From Methylopila turkensis (lineage in GTDB: Bacteria > Pseudomonadota > Alphaproteobacteria > Rhizobiales > Methylopilaceae): a DNA stretch of 64,000 nt. Below the pieces are notes generated by a model. That model did no database searches, had not been told where the DNA came from, and saw only the letters and a program-made list of their open reading frames with translations. Position 1 is the stretch's first letter. Every line of letters starts with the position of its first letter. Shown here one piece after another: positions 58,679 to 64,000 of the stretch. Location of the stretch: contig NZ_BSFL01000002.1 in assembly GCF_027922325.1 (NCBI RefSeq), forward strand, positions 806,001-870,000, written 5' to 3'. The translations under genes were made by a program, and so were the position numbers.

Positions 58679-59773
58679 ATGTCGAACGTTGACCCGGCCC
58701 GATCGGTGGACGTACCGGCCGCCACGCGCCGATCGCCGGTGGACTGGGGCGCGATATTCGCCGGCACGGTGATCGCCGCCGGGCTCACGATCGTGCTCAC
58801 GACGTTCGCCGGCGCCCTCGGCCTCAGCTCGATTACGGCCGAGCCGGGCGAAAGCGTCAGCTTCTTCGGCCTTGTCCTGACCGGCCTGTTCACCGCGATC
58901 TCGACCGTCGCGGTCTACATGCTCGGCGGTTATGTGGCGGGCCGGCTTCGCGCCGATGATCCCGGCGTCACCGCCGAAGAGTCCGCCACCCGCGACGGGC
59001 TTCACGGGTTGGTCGTCTGGGGGATCGGGCTGATCGTCGCCGGCGCGTTCGCCCTGTCGGCGGCGAGCGGAACGGCGCGGATCGCGGCCGGGGCGGCCGC
59101 GACCGGCGTTCAGGCCGCCGGCTCCGTCATCGGCGGCGTCGCGCAAGGGGCGGGACAAATCGCCGGCGGCGCGATCAGCGGCGTCGGTCAGGCGGCTGGC
59201 GGGGCGGCCCAGGCGGCCGGCCCGAGCCTTGAGGAAATGTTGCCGCAAGGGTTGCGGGCCAATCCGGTCGATTACCTCACGGACAGCCTTCTGCGCGCCG
59301 ATGGCGGGGCCGGTAACGGCCAACAGCAGGACCCAGCAGCAGCCGAACGCCGGATCGCCGGCGTCCTGGCGAACGTCGTGCGTACGGGCGAGATTTCGGA
59401 CGCCGATCGGGCCGCGATCCGCGACGTCGCGGCTTCCCGGACGGGGCTGCCCCCCGAACAGGTCGACGCTCGCGTCAACGAAGGCGTCGAACGAGCAAAG
59501 GCGATGCGCGCCGAGGCGCAGAAAAGATTGGACGACGTGAAGGCGCAGGCCGAGCGCCTGCGCGCCGAAGCCGAGACCCAGGCGCAGCAGGCGAAGGATC
59601 AGGCTCTGGCGGCCGCGGAGAAGGCGCGGGTCGCGGCCGTCCTCACCGCGTTCCTGCTCGCGGCTTCCGCGCTGGCCGCCGGAGCCGCAGCCTTCATCGG
59701 CGCCGTGCGGGGCGGCGAGCACCGCGACAGGCGCACGATCTGGCGCGGTCTGTCCTATCGCGCCCGGCCTTAA
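58679..59773 (+). CDS. membrane protein with Gly/Ala-rich segment and coiled coil
   Basis: 364 residues. Three membrane helices in the first 130 residues (WGAIFAGTVIAAGLTIVLTT; VLTGLFTAISTVAVYMLGGY; HGLVVWGIGLIVAGAFALSA). Then a Gly/Ala-rich stretch (GVAQGAGQIAGGAISGVGQA), a charged helical coiled coil at about 265-315 (RAKAMRAEAQKRLDDVKAQA), and a final membrane helix. It resembles proteins loosely annotated 'PhnA-like' in Rhizobiales; no enzymatic motif. Neighbours are stress genes. A role in envelope stress is a guess. Confidence 0.75.
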   Translation: MSNVDPARSVDVPAATRRSPVDWGAIFAGTVIAAGLTIVLTTFAGALGLSSITAEPGESVSFFGLVLTGLFTAISTVAVYMLGGYVAGRLRADDPGVTAEESATRDGLHGLVVWGIGLIVAGAFALSAASGTARIAAGAAATGVQAAGSVIGGVAQGAGQIAGGAISGVGQAAGGAAQAAGPSLEEMLPQGLRANPVDYLTDSLLRADGGAGNGQQQDPAAAERRIAGVLANVVRTGEISDADRAAIRDVAASRTGLPPEQVDARVNEGVERAKAMRAEAQKRLDDVKAQAERLRAEAETQAQQAKDQALAAAEKARVAAVLTAFLLAASALAAGAAAFIGAVRGGEHRDRRTIWRGLSYRARP

Positions 59774-59897
59774 GGTCCTGGGCCTTCGATGACGGGCCCC
59801 TGCTCGGCCGTAACTCGCAGAGCGGGGCCCGTCGCGATCGAGCGGGTCGCCTTATTTGCGAAGCCCGCGAAGCGCTCCCACGCACAGGAGGTCGCAG

Positions 59898-60083
59898 ATG
59901 AGCGAGACAAGGAAGCCGCCCTACGGGACCACCGTGACGAAGCCCGACATTGGCGGAGGGGTCGAAGTCGGCGGCGGCGACAAGGCCGCCGCAGCGACCC
60001 AGAGGAAGGCGCGCGAAGAAACCGATCCGACCAAGACCCCGCCGAAGCGGGACGCTCCGGAGAAACCGAAGGACGACGGCTGA
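59898..60083 (+). CDS. small hydrophilic hypothetical protein
   Basis: 61 residues. AGGAGG 7 nt before ATG is strong. Composition is Gly/Lys/Pro/Thr-rich (KPDIGGGVEVGGGDKAAAAT) and disordered. It precedes another tiny gene by 34 bp. Function unknown. Confidence 0.6.
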   Translation: MSETRKPPYGTTVTKPDIGGGVEVGGGDKAAAATQRKAREETDPTKTPPKRDAPEKPKDDG

Positions 60084-60117
60084 CACGGCGTCGTTGCGTG
60101 AAACCAAGGAGGCCGAC

Positions 60118-60285
60118 ATGGCGACGAACGCGTACGAGCTTTTCGAGATCGAACCAGGCCGCTGGAGCTACCGGTTCGGCGACGAGCCCTCAGGCGAAAC
60201 CTATCCGTCCCGTGAAGCGGCCGGGATCGCGGCCGAGCAGGTGGCCGCCAAGCGAGGGTCGGCGCCGACCGGGCCTACGGAATAG
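60118..60285 (+). CDS. small DUF2188-like protein
   Basis: 55 residues with AAGGAGG upstream. YELFEIEPGRWSYRFGDEPS and YPSREAAGIAAEQVAAKR resemble the short beta-strand plus helix of DUF2188-type proteins (a W-x-(V/Y) strand followed by an Ala-rich helix). Assignment is tentative. Confidence 0.6.
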   Translation: MATNAYELFEIEPGRWSYRFGDEPSGETYPSREAAGIAAEQVAAKRGSAPTGPTE

Positions 60286-60358
60286 AAGCTCCGCCGCGGA
60301 CGCGCGTTCGCGGAGCGTTTGGCCGCCGCTTCCGTCGATCACCGTCTTAGAGGAAGGT

Positions 60359-60435
60359 TGGTACCACCACCTGGGCTCGAACCAGGGACCTCTTGATCCA
60401 CAATCAAGCGCTCTAACCAACTGAGCTATGGCGGC
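60359..60435 (-). tRNA. tRNA-His (anticodon GTG), A73 and no encoded G-1
   Basis: 77 nt with encoded CCA. Acceptor GCCGCCA pairs with TGGTGGT, the anticodon stem CTTGA/TCAAG encloses TTGTGGA (GTG). The discriminator is A73 and the base before position 1 is T, so the usual G-1:C73 pair is absent. This deviation is known from alphaproteobacteria, whose HisRS differs accordingly. Confidence 0.95.
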
Positions 60436-60543
60436 ACGGGTCGTTTTGCGGGGCGGAACCTAGGCGAAACCGATCGCTCAGGCAAGCCGGGAGAGAGCGG
60501 TTTCGCGCCGCCGTCGCCTACCCGCCTGCACCCGCGCACGCGA

Positions 60544-60571
60544 ACGCCCGGACCGCCATCGGCCCGGGCGT
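60544..60571 (-). terminator. hairpin downstream of the first phasin gene
   Basis: ACGCCCGG/CCGGGCGT, 8-bp stem and 12-nt loop, 47 bp past the minus-strand phasin stop. No T-run, so termination is uncertain. Confidence 0.4.
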
Positions 60572-60617
60572 CGTCAATTGCGTCATGCGGACCTAATGGC
60601 CCGCAGCATTCCCGTCG

Positions 60618-61097
60618 TCAGTTCGCCTGCGCGAACTTCACGCCCTTGGTGGCGATCTCCTGGAACGGCTTGGCGCCGTCGGTCGCGGTCTTCTGCGCGA
60701 GCGCCGAGAGCTCCTTCACCTGCGCGCCATAGACGTCGAACTGCTTGCGCGCATAGGAGGTGTGGAGCTCGACCGCCTGGCTCACCGACTTGGCGCCGAG
60801 CAGCGCGCTCAGGAAGTCGAAATGCGCGTTGACGTTGCTGCGGGTGGCTTCGACCGACTTGCGGCCCAGCTCCTTGTAGCCCTTGCTGAGGGTCGCGTAG
60901 GCGTCCTCGAGGGCGTCGGTGGTCTCCTCGGCCGCGCTCTTGAAGCGGCCGTAGGTCTGCTTCGCCTGCGCCACGCCCTTCTCGGCCAGATCCCGCACGG
61001 GAGCGGCCATTTCATGAGCGGCGGTCTCGACCGCAGCGGCGGTCTCGTGGATCGTTTCCTCGGTCTTGGCGGCGACCGCCTTGGGGCTCGTAGCCAT
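60618..61097 (-). CDS. phasin-family protein
   Basis: 159 residues from ATG 61097 (AAGGAAGG upstream). Helix-rich, Ala-rich: PVRDLAEKGVAQAKQTYGRF, HFDFLSALLGAKSVSQAVEL and HTSYARKQFDVYGAQVKELS match Phasin_2. Phasins coat polyhydroxyalkanoate granules; related proteins are also stress-linked. A sigma70-like promoter is visible at 61243-61271. It is followed upstream by a second phasin gene on the same strand. Confidence 0.92.
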   Translation of the reverse strand: MATSPKAVAAKTEETIHETAAAVETAAHEMAAPVRDLAEKGVAQAKQTYGRFKSAAEETTDALEDAYATLSKGYKELGRKSVEATRSNVNAHFDFLSALLGAKSVSQAVELHTSYARKQFDVYGAQVKELSALAQKTATDGAKPFQEIATKGVKFAQAN

Positions 61098-61242
61098 GTC
61101 AGCCTTCCTTGTGCTCGTTGTCCGGCGGAACGCGACACGCGGGTGAGGTCCGACGCTCCGCCGTATGGCGCACGGACCCTTACGCCCGCAGCGCCACGCG
61201 ATGACCAACGACCGCAGCGCCGCGAAAACTCTTGTGCAGCGC

Positions 61243-61271
61243 AACATAAGGGCGAAAAGGCTTAGCTTCAA
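61243..61271 (-). promoter_or_regulatory. sigma70-like promoter for the phasin gene
   Basis: On the minus strand TTGAAG (61271-61266), 17-bp spacer, TATGTT (61248-61243), about 145 bp before the phasin start. Confidence 0.45.
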
Positions 61272-61377
61272 GGCGGAAATGACGCGGAATTGAGCCGCCG
61301 CGCGCGGTTCAGGCGTGCGTCGCCGTCGGCGGTTGGTCTCCTGGGCGAACGCCCGCGCGACCCTCAGGCGGAACCGC

Positions 61378-61722
61378 TTAGGCCTTCCGCGCCTTTGTGA
61401 GGGTCTCGACCTGCCGGGACAGCGCCTCGACCTGCCCGCGGGCGAACTCCGCCTGGATCGCCATCATCTCCTCGATGCTCTTCGCCCGGACCAGCTTCTG
61501 GGCGAAGGCGAAGCTCGCCGCCACATTGGCTTCGGCGTATGAGACCGCGGAATCGGCGGTCGCGCGGACGTTGCGCTCGGCGTCGGCGGCGTGCTGCTCG
61601 GCGGTCGCGGCGGCCTTGTGCGCGGCTTCCATGAAGCCGTCGAACGCCTTGCGCGCCTGCTCCACGCTCTTCTCGGCCAGGTCGCGCATTTCGTTCGGGA
61701 TCTCGTATCCGCCGCTCGCCAT
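61378..61722 (-). CDS. second phasin-family protein
   Basis: 114 residues from ATG 61722 (AGGAG upstream). PNEMRDLAEKSVEQARKAFD, GFMEAAHKAAATAEQHAADA, NVAASFAFAQKLVRAKSIEE and MMAIQAEFARGQVEALSRQV define a shorter phasin. It shares the RDLAEK..(A/E)QA(K/R) start with the phasin at 60618, so the two are paralogues about 280 bp apart. Probably a granule-surface protein. Confidence 0.92.
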   Translation of the reverse strand: MASGGYEIPNEMRDLAEKSVEQARKAFDGFMEAAHKAAATAEQHAADAERNVRATADSAVSYAEANVAASFAFAQKLVRAKSIEEMMAIQAEFARGQVEALSRQVETLTKARKA

Positions 61723-61941
61723 GACGATCGCTCCTTTTGCACGGTGCCGAGAGCCGGCCGATCTGCGACGTCTCGCCGCGGAAGGCCAGCCACACGCTCT
61801 CGTAGCAGCGGGATTCCGCCTGCGCAAACGTCCATTGGCGCCACGGCGGAACGCCAATCCCTAACGCCGATTAACCCTGCCGCGCGGTTCCGTTGGACGA
61901 CGCCGCGAGGCGCATGGACGCGATTTCCACGGCTCTGTAAT

Positions 61942-61957
61942 TTAAGCCTTTGTTAAC
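61942..61957. promoter_or_regulatory. CtrA-type binding site
   Basis: TTAAGCCTTTGTTAAC is a perfect TTAA-N7-TTAAC box, the full consensus for the cell-cycle regulator CtrA, 34 bp before the PAS-kinase start codon. Confidence 0.7.
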
Positions 61958-61990
61958 GCAGGCGCCGCTCCTCCGGCGCTCGAGGAGCGC

Positions 61991-64000
61991 ATGGACTCGA
62001 CGCACGCCCCGCAGACGATTTCAGACGAGCCCCGGCTCGCGGCGCTCGCCGACGCGCCGGCTCCGGCCCTGCTGGTGGGCCGCGAGGGCGAGATCGTGTG
62101 GGCGAACGCCGCCGCCGGCGCGCTCCGCCTCGGCGAACGGCTCGACCCGGGAAGCGCCCGAGCGGCTGTCGGCGCCGAGGGCCTGCTCAGGCTGCGCCTC
62201 GGCGGCGCCGGCCGTTTCGCGCCGATCGCGCTGCGCGCCGAGCCGCTTGCGATCGGGGACCGCGCCTACACGCTTCTCGCTGCGCTCGCTCCGCTGGCGC
62301 GCTCGCCCTGGTCGGCCGCTCCGGCGCCCGCGCCGGTCGTGACTGAACAGGAGCCGGCCGCCGGCCGCGCGCTGGATGACGCCGTCGAAGCCGTCGCAGA
62401 ACCGGCGACCATCGCGAGCGACGCCGAGGCGGCGCCGGAAGCGCCGTCGGCGCCGTTCGACGATCCGCCTCCGGACCCGCGCGTCGATTCGCCCTCTCCC
62501 GCGCCGGAAGCCGCGCCTTCCACGCTCGCGCCCGCCGCGACGACGACGCCGGCCCACGACCTCCGCTTCGTGTTCGAGCTCGACGCGGACGACCGCCTGT
62601 CGTTCCTGTCGCCCGACCTCGGCGAAGCCGTCGGCGACAGCGCGGCGGCGGCGATCGGGCGGACATGGCGCGCGCTCGCCAACGACCTCGCGCTCGATCC
62701 CGACGGCGCCGTCGCCGAAGCGATCGCCGCGCGCCGGCCGTGGCGCGACCTGCCGGTGTCCTGGCCGAGCGCGACAGGCGGACGCCTTGCGCTGACGCTC
62801 TCGGCGCTGCCGGTGTTCGACCGCGGCCGCACCTTCGCGGGCTTCCGAGGCCTCGGGATCTCGGTCGAGCCTGTCGCCGAACCGGCCCCCGCCGAGGAGA
62901 CGTCGCCGGCGGCGGAAGCTCCACCGGCCGAGGCCGCTCCGTCCTTGGCCGTCGAGGAGCTGTCCTCCTCCCCCGTGGAACCGCCGGTCGCCGCCGCAGC
63001 CGCCGCGCCGGAGGAGGCTCCGGCCGACGTCCCGCCAGCGGACGGGCGGGCCGAGGAGCCCTCCCCGGTCGAAGAGCCGACCGAGGATGCGGAAGGCTTC
63101 GGCCACAACGTGGTTCCGCTGCGCGACACGCAGGTCATGCCGGCCCGCGCCGGGCTCTCGAGCCACGAGGCCAGCGCGTTCGACGAGATCGCGCGCCGAC
63201 TGCGCGAGCCGGCGGCCTCTCCCTCGCCCCGCGACGTCTGGGAGGACATCGCCGCCGACGCCGAGCTTCCGCTGGGGGCTGGCGGCGAAGCGCCTGCGAC
63301 GCCCGCCGCCGCTGACCTCCTGCGCCTGCTCGACCGGATGCCGCTCGGCGCGCTGGTGCTGCGCGGCGACGACGCGCTCTACGCCAACCGCGCCGCGTTG
63401 GATATGACTGGCCACGCCGACGTCGCGGAGCTCGCCGCGCGCGGCGCGGGCGCTCTGTTCGCCGAGCCGCTGTCCCATGACGAGGCCGCGCCGGGCTCGG
63501 TCCGCCTCGTCGCGAAGGACGGGGCCGAGATCGACGTCGGCGCCAAGCTGTCCGCCACCATGTGGGGCGACGCGCCGGCCACCGTCGTGCTGCTTCGCCG
63601 CGGCGAAGGCGGGGCTGCGGCGCTCGCGACGGCCAGGCTGCGCGAGCACGAGCTCTCGGCGATCCTCGACACCGCGACCGACGGCGTGCTGACGCTCGAC
63701 TCCGCCGGCCGCGTGCTTTCGATCAACCGCAGCGCCGAGGCGCTGCTGGGCTATGAGGCGCGCGAACTGGTCGGCAGCCTGTTCTCGCTCGCGCTCGCGC
63801 CCGAGAGCCGCCGCGTCGCCTTCGAATATCTCGATGGGCTGCGCGCGAGCCCGGTGGCGAGCCTGCTCAACGACGGCCGCGAGGTTCTGGGGCTGGTGCG
63901 GCAGGGCGGCGCGATCCCGCTCTACCTCACGCTCGGGCGCGTCGGCCGCCCCGAAGACGGCCGCTTCTGCGCCGTGCTGCGCGACATCACCCACTGGAAG
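61991..64000 (+). CDS. PAS-domain sensor protein, probable cell-cycle histidine kinase (3' end outside the window)
   Basis: 670 residues visible; the frame stays open to base 64000. An N-terminal PAS-like module (residues 15-70), Ala/Pro/Glu-rich linkers, a second sensory segment (FVFELDADDRLSFLSPDLGE), then about 438-530 (LLRLLDRMPLGALVLRGDDA) and a classical PAS (ILDTATDGVLTLDSAGRVLS, then INRSAEALLGYEARELVGS). No membrane helix. The long disordered N-terminus followed by PAS domains fits PdhS/DivL-like kinases of Hyphomicrobiales; the kinase core itself is outside the window. The CtrA box before it supports a cell-cycle role. Confidence 0.8.
   Translation, partial: MDSTHAPQTISDEPRLAALADAPAPALLVGREGEIVWANAAAGALRLGERLDPGSARAAVGAEGLLRLRLGGAGRFAPIALRAEPLAIGDRAYTLLAALAPLARSPWSAAPAPAPVVTEQEPAAGRALDDAVEAVAEPATIASDAEAAPEAPSAPFDDPPPDPRVDSPSPAPEAAPSTLAPAATTTPAHDLRFVFELDADDRLSFLSPDLGEAVGDSAAAAIGRTWRALANDLALDPDGAVAEAIAARRPWRDLPVSWPSATGGRLALTLSALPVFDRGRTFAGFRGLGISVEPVAEPAPAEETSPAAEAPPAEAAPSLAVEELSSSPVEPPVAAAAAAPEEAPADVPPADGRAEEPSPVEEPTEDAEGFGHNVVPLRDTQVMPARAGLSSHEASAFDEIARRLREPAASPSPRDVWEDIAADAELPLGAGGEAPATPAAADLLRLLDRMPLGALVLRGDDALYANRAALDMTGHADVAELAARGAGALFAEPLSHDEAAPGSVRLVAKDGAEIDVGAKLSATMWGDAPATVVLLRRGEGGAAALATARLREHELSAILDTATDGVLTLDSAGRVLSINRSAEALLGYEARELVGSLFSLALAPESRRVAFEYLDGLRASPVASLLNDGREVLGLVRQGGAIPLYLTLGRVGRPEDGRFCAVLRDITHWK

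Noticed and set aside
1-64000. CRISPR array, prophage, insertion sequence or plasmid origin
   Set aside because: No regularly spaced direct repeats, transposase, integrase, phage structural or replication genes were found.

Overview
The window is high-GC chromosomal DNA from an alphaproteobacterium, most likely a Hyphomicrobiales member of methylotrophic ancestry. Signs of this are a formaldehyde-activating-enzyme (Fae) paralogue, DUF934/DUF2849 genes in a cys operon, a tRNA-His with A73 and no encoded G-1, a CtrA box before a PAS kinase, and paired phasins. The species cannot be named from the sequence. No prophage, insertion sequence, rRNA or CRISPR array was seen. Most large minus/plus mirror reading frames are shadows of GC-rich genes.

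Layout: 1-1406 is the 3' part of pyruvate kinase. 1491-7819 is a tartrate/2-hydroxy-diacid locus: D-tartrate dehydratase, a LysR regulator, a SnoaL-like protein, two tartrate/D-malate dehydrogenase paralogues and an orphan tricarboxylate-type binding protein. A common 15-bp LysR-type box lies in both divergent promoters. 8549-9622 is an M19 dipeptidase. 14494-9627 (minus) is a sulfate-assimilation operon (cysG, DUF2849, cysI, cysH, DUF934). 14801-20440 holds a LacI-family regulator and an RND efflux pair. 20503-25040 holds a second binding protein, a flavin monooxygenase-like enzyme, a DivJ/PleC-type kinase and a uracil-DNA glycosylase relative. 25094-27203 is an EF-hand / ECF sigma / anti-sigma / CnrX-like module.

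27238-28472 (minus) is a carbonic anhydrase plus Fae-like pair. 28657-30034 carries a RibD-like reductase and cytochrome b561. Facing them, 33293-29976 (minus) is a tightly coupled four-gene operon: MDR dehydrogenase, a PTPS-fold protein without its catalytic triad, a GT4 glycosyltransferase and a methyltransferase. This is the best candidate for an undescribed pathway here. 33410-38297 holds an OpgH/MdoH glucosyltransferase, a NifU-domain protein, a hydrolase, a methyltransferase and tRNA-Arg. 38381-49750 holds a GNAT/acyl-CoA synthetase fusion, lutABC (minus) and divergent glcDEF (plus). The glc operon is interrupted by DUF2585 and an AT-richer PD-(D/E)XK-like gene.

50007-55403 holds a TetR regulator with its operator, an AT-rich control region with repeated GATATCG-type palindromes, a Hint-domain protein and a TPR-glycosyltransferase fusion. 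55453-61722 is a group of small, probably stress-related proteins (two related novel small proteins, CsbD, a membrane/coiled-coil protein, phasins) and tRNA-His. The window ends inside a PAS-containing sensor kinase gene.
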